Shown one piece after another: positions 1 to 7,553 of a stretch of 64,000 bases of DNA. Within the stretch, counting starts at the first letter, position 1. Each line of letters begins with the position of its first letter. The position numbers were made by a program, and so were the translations under genes. Origin of the DNA: Alphaproteobacteria bacterium. Its GTDB lineage: Bacteria; Myxococcota_A; UBA796; GCA-2862545. The notes below the pieces were generated by a model. It saw only the letters and a list, made by a program, of their open reading frames with translations, was not told the DNA's origin and did not search any database. The stretch lies in the NCBI GenBank assembly GCA_020632885.1, contig JACKEQ010000005.1:124001-188000 (forward strand), written 5' to 3'.

Positions 1-1121
1 CCCTCCAGGGCGTCGAGCAGGGCGTCCAGGACGTCGGGGGGAGGCGGCTCGGCGACCTGCGCGAGGAAGAGCGTGCGCGAGGCGTCCACGTCGAGCGGCG
101 GGACCTCGATCACCCGCTCGCCCGGCAGATCCAGCGCGCGCTGGCTGGTCACGAGCAGCGGGAGGTCCGGGAGCTCGGAGATCACCCTCCCGACCAGGTC
201 CGCGACGGCACCCGCGAGGTGCTCGGCGTTGTCGAGCACCACCACCCCACCCACGTCCTCGAGGGCGTCCAGCAGGGCGTCGTCGCCTTCGGGCTCCGCG
301 TCCGCCCGGCCGTCGAGCTGGGCCGTCACGGCGACCGCGAGGGACTCCGGGCGCGCGATGCCCTCGAGGCGCACGAGCCGTCCCGCGCGGCGCTCCAGCA
401 CGGCCTCCGCGAGCCGCGTCTTCCCGACGCCCGGGGGTCCCTTCAAGGTCACCGGGCCGCCGTCCGCGAGGGCCGCCAGCACCTCCCGCAGGAGCGCCGT
501 GCGCCCGACCAGCCCGTCGGGATCGGGCTCGTCGAGGGCCAGCCGGTAGCCTCCGCCACGCGCCGTGAGCAACGCCATCGGGTTCCGGGGGTCGCGCTCG
601 ATCTTCTTGCGCAGCCGGCTCACCGCCATGTCCACGGCCCGCGTCGTCACCGCCCGGGCATGCCCGAACACCTCGGTCTGTACCTCGTCGCGGTCGACCT
701 CCCGGTGCGGGTTGCGCGCGAGGTGGAGCAGCAGGTCGGCCTCGCGCTGGGACAGCCGCAGCTCCTCGCCGTCGTCCCGCACGAAGGAGAGCCGGTCGAG
801 GTCCGCGGTGCCCCCAGGAAGGCGGAGCGTGCGCAGGGCGCGCTCGGCCACCACGGTCTCCACCACCTCGAGCAGGTCTGGACCGGTCGCGCGCCTGAGC
901 GGCTCGAGACCCGCGGGCACGGCTCCACCGTCGAGGAGCACGGCCAGCACGCCGTGCCCCGCCATGCGCCAGGTCCGCAGGCGCTCGAGGCCCTCTGGAC
1001 CGAGCACCACGGCGTCGACGGCGCGCAGCAGATCCGCGCTGGGCGTGCCCTCGCGCACGTCGAGGCCCACCTCCCGGCAGCGGGCGGCGCTCGAGGTGTC
1101 CATGGCGAAGACGACGGGCAT
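1..1121 (-). CDS. AfsR-like regulator: winged helix plus NTPase (3' part missing)
   Basis: The gene reads off the left window edge, so 373 residues are visible without a stop. Residues about 1-100 resemble a small degenerate receiver-like alpha/beta domain starting MPVVFAMDTS. Residues about 110-195 are an OmpR-type winged helix (LRLSQREADLLLHL, then RAVDMAVSRLRKKIERD and a GGGYRL wing). An NTPase domain follows with Walker A GPPGVGKT at 228-235 and Walker B VVVLDNAEHL near 295. This order matches the AfsR / COG3903 class of regulators, in which the winged helix binds DNA and an ATPase drives signalling, usually with C-terminal TPR or ligand repeats (here outside the window). The ATG at 1121 is the best start; an in-frame ATG at 1103 is possible. 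It is divergent from the phosphodiester glycosidase gene, with 110 bases between them. Confidence 0.8.
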   Translation of the reverse strand, partial: MPVVFAMDTSSAARCREVGLDVREGTPSADLLRAVDAVVLGPEGLERLRTWRMAGHGVLAVLLDGGAVPAGLEPLRRATGPDLLEVVETVVAERALRTLRLPGGTADLDRLSFVRDDGEELRLSQREADLLLHLARNPHREVDRDEVQTEVFGHARAVTTRAVDMAVSRLRKKIERDPRNPMALLTARGGGYRLALDEPDPDGLVGRTALLREVLAALADGGPVTLKGPPGVGKTRLAEAVLERRAGRLVRLEGIARPESLAVAVTAQLDGRADAEPEGDDALLDALEDVGGVVVLDNAEHLAGAVADLVGRVISELPDLPLLVTSQRALDLPGERVIEVPPLDVDASRTLFLAQVAEPPPPDVLDALLDALE

Positions 1122-1231
1122 GCCGCCCCATGGTCCGTCGCCGGGAGCGGGGGCGCAAGGGGGCCCCATCCCCTGGGCCGCTCCGCGGCTCCTGCACCGG
1201 TCCTGCACGCCGGCACGGGCACATTGGAGCC

Positions 1232-1954
1232 ATGCTGACGCTCACCGCCGCCTTCGCCCTCGAGATCACCGACGTCGCCTGGAAGGGTGACCGCTACACC
1301 GTCGTGCGCGTGGACCCCGAGGACCGCATGGAGCTCGTGGGCCAGCGCGACGCCGCGGAGCGCACGCTCGCCGGGGCCCTCGCGGCCCATCCGGACGCAC
1401 GGGTGGCGATGAACGCGGGCATGTACCACGTGGGTCACGTGCCGGTCGGGCTCCACGTGGAGCGCGGCATGCCGTACGCCCCCGTCGAGCCGCGCGCGCT
1501 GGACGGCAACTTCGGGATGCTGCCCAACGGGGTGTTCGAGATGACTCCCGACGGGCCGGCCGTGGTGGAGACCCGCGCCTGGGTCGCGGGTCCGCGCGAC
1601 ACGCTGTACGCCACCCAGTCCGGTCCGCTCCTGGTGGCAGACGGCGAGCTCCATCCCGCCCTGCGCCCCGACAGCTCGAACCGCAGGATCCGCAACGCCG
1701 TGGGCGTGGATGCCGACGGGCGCTCGTGGCTCGTCGTTTCGCGCGGGGAGGTCCGGTTCCACGACCTGGCCACCCTCCTCCGCGACCGGCTCGGCTGCCC
1801 GGACGCGCTCTACCTGGACGGCACGGTCTCCGAGCTCGCCACGCCGGAGACCGCGGCGCTCGCCTCCCGCACCTTCTCGGGGGTGCTGCTGGTCTTCCCG
1901 GCCAACCAGGACCGGCCCGACGTCACGAGCTTCTCGCGGAACGCCGGGAGGTGA
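1232..1954 (+). CDS. Phosphodiester glycosidase (NAGPA/DUF2233) family protein
   Basis: A 240-residue protein with the hallmarks of the NAGPA/DUF2233 family: an early VAMNAGMYH motif, a middle part with a basic SSNRRIRNAVG segment, and a C-terminal ALYLDGTVSELA motif that in relatives carries the catalytic or binding aspartate (usually LDGGGS-like; here the glycines are replaced). Family members cleave phosphodiester-linked sugars, for example uncovering N-acetylglucosamine-1-phosphodiesters, or act on cell-wall glycopolymers. The ATG at 1232 gives a very short hydrophobic leader (MLTLTAAFALE) that could act as a minimal signal peptide. Its last 145 bases overlap the 3' end of the convergent APH-like gene. 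The family call is firm; the substrate is unknown. Confidence 0.75.
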   Translation: MLTLTAAFALEITDVAWKGDRYTVVRVDPEDRMELVGQRDAAERTLAGALAAHPDARVAMNAGMYHVGHVPVGLHVERGMPYAPVEPRALDGNFGMLPNGVFEMTPDGPAVVETRAWVAGPRDTLYATQSGPLLVADGELHPALRPDSSNRRIRNAVGVDADGRSWLVVSRGEVRFHDLATLLRDRLGCPDALYLDGTVSELATPETAALASRTFSGVLLVFPANQDRPDVTSFSRNAGR

Positions 1955-2787
1955 GCGGCGATGCGCGGCACGTCCCGTCGGCTCTGCAGCCACGCCACGC
2001 TGCGCGCGAGCAGGGCCAGACCCACCACCGGGAACACGGCCTCCCAGCCCGCCGGAAGCCCACCGTAGGCCGCGATCACCCGCGCCCGCACGGCCGGATC
2101 CAGACGCCGGGTCGCGATGACGACGTCCGCGAGGGGGAACCCGAAGCCCGAGTCGTCCCAGTCGATCAGGCCGGGTGAGGTGCCCGTCCAGATGAGGTTG
2201 CCCGCGTGGAGGTCGTGGTGCAGGAAGATCACCTCCGCCTCGAGGGGGAGGAGCGCCTCGTCGAGCCCGCTCCGGAGCTCGGCGGCGAAGCCGGGGTCCA
2301 CCCCCGCACCCTCGAGATCGCCCCAGAGGGCGCGCGGACCGTAGAGCCCCGCACGATCCCAGCGTGGACGCTCGAAGCCCGCGGGCGGCGTCCAGCCCCG
2401 CGACCAGGTGTGGAGCGCCGCCAGGGTGCGTCCGAGGGCCTCCGCGCGCCCCCGACCGATGCCGGGTGCCCGACGTCCCTCCAGCCGTCCCACCACGGTG
2501 ACCACGCGCCCGTCCACCTCCACGAGGGGCTCCCCGTCGGTCGTGGAGACGGGCTCTCCCACCAGCAGGCCCGCACGGCTGGCGGCTGCCATGGCGGCCA
2601 GCTCGCTCACGATGCCCGCGGGTGCGTGGTAGTCCCGGCGGTGCACCCGGAGGACCCAGGGCCGGCCCTCCACGCGGTACACGGTGTTCTCGCCGTGGTT
2701 GTAGAGCCGCCCGACCTGCGCGTCGGGGCTGAAGCGAGCGAGGGCGCGGGTGGCGATCCTACGGATGGCGGGAAGGGTGGCGGACAT
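1810..2787 (-). CDS. Aminoglycoside phosphotransferase / SrkA-like protein kinase
   Basis: A 325-residue protein of the APH / homoserine-kinase-II fold. A glycine-containing nucleotide loop and a beta-lysine (WVLRVHR) lie near residues 30-50. The catalytic loop HHDLHAGNLIW and the metal-binding motif LIDWDDSGFGFPLADVV follow in the second half. Relatives such as SrkA (YihE) phosphorylate serine or threonine on proteins in stress responses, and others phosphorylate small molecules; the sequence does not settle the substrate. About 55 C-terminal residues are antisense to the end of the phosphodiester glycosidase gene (1810-1954). If this overlap is over-extended by a lost stop, the last residues (Ser/Ala/Lys-rich) would be non-essential. 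Confidence 0.8.
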   Translation of the reverse strand: MSATLPAIRRIATRALARFSPDAQVGRLYNHGENTVYRVEGRPWVLRVHRRDYHAPAGIVSELAAMAAASRAGLLVGEPVSTTDGEPLVEVDGRVVTVVGRLEGRRAPGIGRGRAEALGRTLAALHTWSRGWTPPAGFERPRWDRAGLYGPRALWGDLEGAGVDPGFAAELRSGLDEALLPLEAEVIFLHHDLHAGNLIWTGTSPGLIDWDDSGFGFPLADVVIATRRLDPAVRARVIAAYGGLPAGWEAVFPVVGLALLARSVAWLQSRRDVPRIAAHLPAFREKLVTSGRSWLAGKTSSTPEKVREASAAVSGVASSETVPSR

Positions 2788-2858
2788 CGGGCGCCCCTAT
2801 GGGGCCCGACGCGCGCGATCCAGGTGCAATACGGTCCGGCCGGCACCGTAGGGCGCAC

Positions 2859-3974
2859 ATGGTGCATGCGATCGCCCTCCGCTGGATGCTCGGTGCCGTG
2901 GTGGTGGAGACCCTGCCGGTCGCGGTGGCGCTGGTGTTCGGGGTGAGCCAGATCCAGGCGATGGTCCCCTCCGCCGCGATGGTGGCAGCCTTTCGCGACG
3001 CACCGGCCCCCACCGCAGCCGGGGTCCGCCTGCTTCTCGCCGGCCTCGCGGCCCTCACGGGTGGGCGGGCCCTCCGCGAGGCCACCGGTCCCGTGCTGCC
3101 CTGGCTGCGCACGCTCCCTCTCGCCGACGGTCGACTGGCGCTCGCCCTCGCGCCCGGCGCGCTCCTCGCCACCCTGCCGTTCGCCTCCTTCGCCTTCCTC
3201 CGGTCCCCGGGAGGGGGGCTCGGGACGTGGGTGGCCTCCGCTGCCGCCGCGCTCCTCGTGGCCCAGGGCCGCTGGGGCCACGCGGGCCTGACGTGGGCGG
3301 GCGCGTCGCTCGGTCCCGTCGCTCTGCCCGCGGTCGCGCTGGGCCTGCCGCTCCTCGGGCGCTCGCTGCGCGACGCGCGGCCGGGAGCCCGGCGGCCCCG
3401 GACCGCCCAGCTCGGACGGGGTCCCGTCGGCGCCCTGCTGGCCCGCGATCTCCTCGGTGTGGTGCGGTCGGAGGGGTGGTCGTGGGTCGGCTGGCTCGCG
3501 GTGGCCGCGCTGTTCGCTGCCTGGCTGCCCGGGCAGCTCGCCAGATCGTGGGATCCCGCGAGTCAGGCCGCCGGCACCGTGATCCTGGTGGGCGCGCTGG
3601 GTCCCCTGCCCGCGTGGATCCTCGGGCGCGCCGCCGTGGCGCTCGGGCCCGCGCTCCTCCACCGCACGCTCCCCGCGACCCCCGCCCAGCGTCTGGTCGC
3701 CCTCCTGGCCCTCGCACTCCTGCCGCTCCTCGGACCCGCCCTGGCGGGCCTCCCCGCCGGCGGCCTGCGTCCCGTCGCGCTCGCCCTGGCCCTGGCGTCG
3801 ATCGCCGTGCTCGACCTCGTGCGCCGGCCCCCGGAGAGGCGCCCGAACGTGCTCGGCCTGGGCGTGGCCACCGCGACCTTCGGCACGCTGGCCTCCCTGG
3901 TGGTGGCCCGGCCGGCCGTGGACCTCGCCGTGGCGAGTACGGCGCTGGCCCTCGCGATCCGGAGGATCCGATGA
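2859..3974 (+). CDS. Multi-pass membrane protein, probable ABC transporter permease
   Basis: A 371-residue, strongly hydrophobic protein with roughly ten predicted membrane segments of Leu/Ala/Val-rich sequence and a short Arg-rich cytoplasmic stretch in the middle (about 165-190, DARPGARRPRTAQ). No catalytic motif is visible. Its last four bases (ATGA) overlap the start of an ABC ATPase gene, so the two are translationally coupled. By that context it is most likely the transmembrane half of an ABC exporter, of a family I do not recognise by sequence. The start is the ATG at 2859 (MVHAIALRW); an upstream in-frame extension is rich in Arg and Gly and unlikely to be translated. Confidence 0.7.
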   Translation: MVHAIALRWMLGAVVVETLPVAVALVFGVSQIQAMVPSAAMVAAFRDAPAPTAAGVRLLLAGLAALTGGRALREATGPVLPWLRTLPLADGRLALALAPGALLATLPFASFAFLRSPGGGLGTWVASAAAALLVAQGRWGHAGLTWAGASLGPVALPAVALGLPLLGRSLRDARPGARRPRTAQLGRGPVGALLARDLLGVVRSEGWSWVGWLAVAALFAAWLPGQLARSWDPASQAAGTVILVGALGPLPAWILGRAAVALGPALLHRTLPATPAQRLVALLALALLPLLGPALAGLPAGGLRPVALALALASIAVLDLVRRPPERRPNVLGLGVATATFGTLASLVVARPAVDLAVASTALALAIRRIR

Positions 3975-4576
3975 GGGTCGAGGTCGAAGGTCTGGTGGTG
4001 GCATGGCCCGGTGGGCCCACGGTGGGGCCGGTGTCCTTCGTCGCCGAGCCCGGAATCACGCACCTGGTGGGACCCAACGGCAGCGGCAAGTCGAGCGTGC
4101 TCGCGGGCATCGCGACGGCGGTCCGCCGGGCGGCGGGCGAGGTTCGCGTGGGGGGCGAGGACCCCGAGCGGTCCGCCGCGGCGCGCGCCCGGATCGGCTA
4201 CGTACCCGTCGGCCCTCTGCACCCCGGGTTCCTGACGGTCGACGAGGCCTGGGCGTTCATGGCGCGGATGCGCAACGCCCCCGCGTGGGACGGTCGCTCG
4301 CTGCGAGAGGCCCTCGATCTGCCCGGCGACGTGCGGCTGGATCGGGCGTCCACCGGCATGCGTCGGAAGGCCTGCCTGCTCGCGGCTCTCGCGGGTGACC
4401 CGCCGGTCCTGCTCCTGGACGAGACCCTCGCCAACCTGGACGCGAGCAGCCTCGCCACCGTCGTGGGGATCCTCCGCTCCAGGCGCCTCACCGTCGTCCT
4501 CACCCACCACGGAGCCCTCCCGGAGGGGCTCGAGGGGCCGGAGGTCAGGCTCGGGCCTGGTCGATCCGGTTCTTGA
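3971..4576 (+). CDS. ABC transporter ATP-binding protein
   Basis: A compact 201-residue ATPase subunit. Walker A is GPNGSGKS (about residues 35-42), the Q-loop region is replaced by RIGYVPVGPLHPGFLTVDE, Walker B is PVLLLDETLANLD, and the switch histidine is in VVLTHHG. The signature motif is degenerate: where LSGGQ is expected the sequence reads ASTGMRRK, the arrangement seen in small exporter ATPases such as those of CcmA type. It probably energises the membrane protein encoded immediately upstream, with which it shares an ATGA overlap. The 3' end overlaps the convergent small membrane-protein gene by 32 bases. The substrate is unknown. Confidence 0.85.
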   Translation: MRVEVEGLVVAWPGGPTVGPVSFVAEPGITHLVGPNGSGKSSVLAGIATAVRRAAGEVRVGGEDPERSAAARARIGYVPVGPLHPGFLTVDEAWAFMARMRNAPAWDGRSLREALDLPGDVRLDRASTGMRRKACLLAALAGDPPVLLLDETLANLDASSLATVVGILRSRRLTVVLTHHGALPEGLEGPEVRLGPGRSGS

Positions 4577-4955
4577 GCTTCTGGAGCTCGTTGGCAGGGC
4601 CGCCCTTGCCGAGCTCCAGCACGCGGCCGTCGTTGGCGGTGAGCTTCACGCAGTCGCCCTCGAGCGTGACGTCCTGCGTCTCCTCCCATCCCACCCGCGA
4701 GCGCCGGGGGCCGATGAGCAGCCCGCGCACGCGGGACTCCTCCTCCATGAGCAGCTTGGAGCGCGTCACCCGGATGCGCTTCGTGCCGGTCTCGTTGAGG
4801 AGGGTGAGCCCGCCGCCCACGACCAGCGCGGCGCCGGCGCACAGCCAGCCCGCGAACACGGCGCCGATGCCGAGGAGGAGGACGAGCGCCCCCACCGCGA
4901 GGCCCGCGGGCCGGGGAGAGAGGGGCTCGGTGTAGCCGTCCGGTGTGAAGTCCAT
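4545..4955 (-). CDS. Small two-TM membrane protein with PH-like C-terminal half
   Basis: A 136-residue protein starting MDFTPDGYTEP, followed by two closely spaced hydrophobic helices (about residues 16-52) and a soluble beta-rich C-terminal half. The C-terminal half (KRIRVTRSKLLMEEES, then WEETQDVTLEGD) alternates hydrophobic and polar residues like the bacterial PH-like domains that follow short membrane hairpins. I recognise no specific family. It converges with and overlaps the ABC ATPase gene. The ATG at 4955 is chosen because upstream codons encode Arg/His-rich sequence typical of a shadow frame. Confidence 0.6.
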   Translation of the reverse strand: MDFTPDGYTEPLSPRPAGLAVGALVLLLGIGAVFAGWLCAGAALVVGGGLTLLNETGTKRIRVTRSKLLMEEESRVRGLLIGPRRSRVGWEETQDVTLEGDCVKLTANDGRVLELGKGGPANELQKLKNRIDQARA

Positions 4956-4987
4956 GGTTCGCCCGATAGCCCGTTCCCACGCGAGCG

Positions 4988-5245
4988 TCAGCCCTCGGAC
5001 TCCCAGCGACCCTCGGCCTTGCGCTGCTCCACGAACGTGTCCCAGGCCTCCATGAGCTCCTGCTCCATCGCAGGACGGGCGAGCACGGGCACCTCGATGT
5101 GCACGAGGTGGGCATCTGGACGCTCGATCCTCTGCATGCGGCGGCAATGCCGCGCGGCGACCCGCTCGATGGCGTCGAACCACTCGGGCAGGAGGGCCAC
5201 GTCGACCGACAGGGACACCACGGTGAGCTCGGCTTCTTCGAACAT
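4988..5245 (-). CDS. Hypothetical 85-residue protein
   Basis: A short soluble protein beginning MFEEAELTVVSLSVDVALL and containing WFDAIERVAARHCRRMQ. It has no signal peptide and no recognised domain. The start is well supported: GGAGGAGG lies a few bases upstream of the ATG at 5245. The pattern of an N-terminal beta strand, a helix with aromatic and basic residues, a second strand (DAHLVHIEVPVLA) and a long C-terminal helix suggests a small ferredoxin-like alpha/beta fold, but that is inference. It lies 32 bases upstream of the small two-TM gene on the same strand and may be cotranscribed with it. Confidence 0.6.
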   Translation of the reverse strand: MFEEAELTVVSLSVDVALLPEWFDAIERVAARHCRRMQRIERPDAHLVHIEVPVLARPAMEQELMEAWDTFVEQRKAEGRWESEG

Positions 5246-5297
5246 GGCCGATCCTCCTCCGGTGGAGGGTCGCACGATTCGGAAGTACAGTCGAGAC

Positions 5298-5303
5298 AGG
5301 AGG
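5298..5303 (+). promoter_or_regulatory. Strong Shine-Dalgarno setting a TTG start
   Basis: A perfect AGGAGG ends five bases before the TTG at 5309. No ATG or GTG is better placed, and the TTG gives a nine-residue leader directly before a lipobox cysteine, so this site decides the start. Confidence 0.7.
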
Positions 5304-5308
5304 TCCCC

Positions 5309-6340
5309 TTGTCGCTGCTCATCGCCCTCGTGGCGTGCACGGTCGATCTCGGCCCGGCGCCCCCCAGCGTCCTCGTCGACGATGGCTTCGGCGTCCACGG
5401 GTGCATCGGCGACCCCACCGCGGTGGCGGTCGCTGCGGACGGCCGGATCGTGGTGGCCTGTGGCGACGATGCGGGCGTGCGCATGGCGGCCACGACCGAC
5501 CTCGTGTTCGACGAGGCGATGGCCACGCTCACCGTGCGCGACCTCGTGTACGACACGAACGGCGAGCTCTGGGCCGTCGGCACGGGCGCCCCCTACGGCA
5601 TGGACGGCCCCTGGATCCTCGGGGTCGAAAGCGGTACCGAGCTCCTCGTCCCCGAGGAGGTGCCGGAGATGCCGGGCGCCCTGGCGCTCGCGCGGCAGCC
5701 GGGCGGGCTCGACCTCGTGCTCGGGCCCGACGAGATGTCCGTCTGGCAGGACACCATCGTCGGCGGTCCCTGGGCGTTCGAGCACGAACCCTACGCCGCC
5801 GAGGGCTCCACGGAGCCGCTTCTCGCGGTCTACCAGGGCCAGATCGTCGCCCTGGGCACCAACTACAGCGATCATGCCGAGGTCCTGCTCCAGCGCGACA
5901 CCGAGCCGCGGTTCGACCCCGTGATGCGGGACGACGACGCCCACCTGGAGTTCCGGGCGCTCCACGCCACCGAGGCCATGATCGCCGCGGCAGGCGTGCA
6001 CATCGACGGCAGCTACGGCTCCGTGCTCTACGTCGGGACGGGCGACGTCACGGACGAGCTGGCCTGGGAATCGTTCACCCTCGACGGCATCCAGGTGCAC
6101 GACCTCTGCGGCCACGGGCTCGAGCTCACCCTGGTGGGTGAGGAGCACGGGCTCGGCCTGCGCCTGAAGAGCATCGACGGTGGCCTGAGCTGGGAGCCCA
6201 TGCCTGTCGACGTCTCCGCACCGCCGCTGACCGCATGCCACGCAGACGCGACCGGGGTCGTGTACGTCGGGGCCGAGGGGTACCTGGGCGTCGAGACGTC
6301 TGGCTGGGGCGTGGAGGAGCCGCCTCCCGAGGAGCTCTAG
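5309..6340 (+). CDS. Putative lipoprotein, possibly beta-propeller
   Basis: A 343-residue protein whose likely TTG start gives the short leader (M)SLLIALVAC, ending in a lipobox-like LVAC and suggesting lipidation at residue 10. The remainder is rich in aspartate, glycine and aromatic residues with repeated blade-like units (for example DGRIVVACGDDAG and a later DGGLSWEPMPV of BNR/photosystem-assembly type), which suggests a WD40-like or sialidase-like beta-propeller. No catalytic residues are evident. It closely resembles in style the lipoprotein at 40584-41537. Its stop lies in a CTAG shared with the stop of the convergent gene. Confidence 0.65.
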   Translation: MSLLIALVACTVDLGPAPPSVLVDDGFGVHGCIGDPTAVAVAADGRIVVACGDDAGVRMAATTDLVFDEAMATLTVRDLVYDTNGELWAVGTGAPYGMDGPWILGVESGTELLVPEEVPEMPGALALARQPGGLDLVLGPDEMSVWQDTIVGGPWAFEHEPYAAEGSTEPLLAVYQGQIVALGTNYSDHAEVLLQRDTEPRFDPVMRDDDAHLEFRALHATEAMIAAAGVHIDGSYGSVLYVGTGDVTDELAWESFTLDGIQVHDLCGHGLELTLVGEEHGLGLRLKSIDGGLSWEPMPVDVSAPPLTACHADATGVVYVGAEGYLGVETSGWGVEEPPPEEL

Positions 6341-6903
6341 GGAGCCGGTTCCACAGGCGTCTCGGGATCGGGGGACGTCTCCGGGTCCGCGGGCGGGTCC
6401 GGTTCGGGCGTCTTCGCCGGCTTGTCGGGGTCCCCCGGGAACACCACGATCTTCTCGCCCTTCAGCGCGAAGCCCACCTCGAGGCCGAGGCCGATCTCGG
6501 TGACCCGCAGCCCCTCCACCCAGAGGAGCGGCCGGATCTCGCCGCGCGAGACGGGCAGGCGCCCCTTGGTGAGCGCGAACGGCCGGATCCCGTCTCGCGC
6601 ACCGAAGACCGAGTAGCGCGCCCCGACCTGCACGAAGCCGGACCGCTGCCGGAAGAGAGGGCCCGCACCGACCCGGAAGGTGCCCGTGACGTCGCACTGG
6701 GTGCAGTACTTCGGCTGGAAGCCCACCACGGTCTCGGCACCCACGCCGAGCCACGGCACCTCCTCGGCGAGCTGGGCGACCTCCACGGACGCCACGCCCG
6801 TGTAGCCGAAGCGCTGGATGGCCGCGTAGCCGGCGAACAGCCCGACCCCGAAGCCCCCGGTGACCGTCTGTGCGTGCGCGATGCCGAGCAGGAGGGCGAT
6901 CAT
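6337..6903 (-). CDS. Exported protein, probable outer-membrane beta-barrel
   Basis: A 188-residue protein with a minimal leader (MIALLLGIAHAQ) and then alternating glycine/aromatic strands (GGFGVGLFAGYAAIQRFGYTG and later VQVGARYSVFGAR) typical of small outer-membrane barrels. A CTQC pair at about residues 70-73 may form a disulfide. The last 30 residues are a Pro/Glu/Asp-rich tail. The start codon overlaps the stop of the LURP-like gene by one base (TGATG), so the two are coupled. I do not recognise the family; it could be an accessory of the upstream protein. Confidence 0.6.
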   Translation of the reverse strand: MIALLLGIAHAQTVTGGFGVGLFAGYAAIQRFGYTGVASVEVAQLAEEVPWLGVGAETVVGFQPKYCTQCDVTGTFRVGAGPLFRQRSGFVQVGARYSVFGARDGIRPFALTKGRLPVSRGEIRPLLWVEGLRVTEIGLGLEVGFALKGEKIVVFPGDPDKPAKTPEPDPPADPETSPDPETPVEPAP

Positions 6904-7508
6904 CAGCCGCGCGTCCGCTCGAGGAGGAGCATCATCATCACACCGAGCAGCACGCGCTCCTCGAGGTCGTCGTCCACGTCGCGAACGCGCTCCACGTCGA
7001 ACTTCCCCTCGAAGAACGCGGGCCGCTTGTGGATCCGGAAGAGCACGTCTCCATCGTGCGTGCGCACCGAGTAGGACGGGTTGATCATCATGGTGAGCAG
7101 GAAGCCGATGAAGGGGATCTCGCCCACCAGGCTGTCGAACACCTTCACGAGCGCGCTGTCCTCGGTGACCGTGAGCTCGTGCTCGCCGCGCGTGTCGAGC
7201 AGGTGGTACTCGGCCTTGAAGATCGACCGCCAGCCCTTGCGACGCACGGCGCCGAGGTCGTGGCCGCCGCGACGGAAGTGGTACGTGGCGCTGTGGTCGA
7301 GGATGCGATCCGCCTGGATGTCCGCCACCTTCTCGCTGCGCGCGGAGCTCGTGAACACCTCGATCTGCTCGCGGAGCTTGAAGAGCTTCTGCTTCACGTA
7401 GGCGACCTCGCCGCCCGACGCGTCGTACACGTAGATCTGCGGAGCCAGGCCCAGGATCTTGAACCGGAAGCTCAACGGGAACTGCACGTCCACCTCCCGG
7501 GCGAGCAT
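6903..7508 (-). CDS. LURP-one-related / scramblase-like protein (LOR family)
   Basis: A 201-residue protein with a tubby-like pattern: an early FPLSFRFKILGLAPQIYVYD, then AYVKQKLFKLREQIEVFTS, a charged middle segment, and a C-terminal hydrophobic helix (IPFIGFLLTMMINPSY). This matches the LOR/YxjI group of the tubby C-terminal superfamily, cytoplasmic or membrane-associated proteins of poorly known role, some related to phospholipid scramblases. The call rests on the spacing of the KQKLFKLRE-like motif and the final membrane-inserting helix. It is coupled by TGATG to the downstream barrel-like gene and divergent from the carotenoid oxygenase gene. Confidence 0.6.
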   Translation of the reverse strand: MLAREVDVQFPLSFRFKILGLAPQIYVYDASGGEVAYVKQKLFKLREQIEVFTSSARSEKVADIQADRILDHSATYHFRRGGHDLGAVRRKGWRSIFKAEYHLLDTRGEHELTVTEDSALVKVFDSLVGEIPFIGFLLTMMINPSYSVRTHDGDVLFRIHKRPAFFEGKFDVERVRDVDDDLEERVLLGVMMMLLLERTRG

Positions 7509-7553
7509 AGAGGAACGCCGCCCACACAGCTATACACACGCCCTGGAGGACGG

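Noticed and set aside
2607..4004. 465-codon minus-strand frame opposite the ABC permease
   Set aside because: Rich in Gly/Arg/Glu and opposite a coupled operon; no independent evidence of coding.
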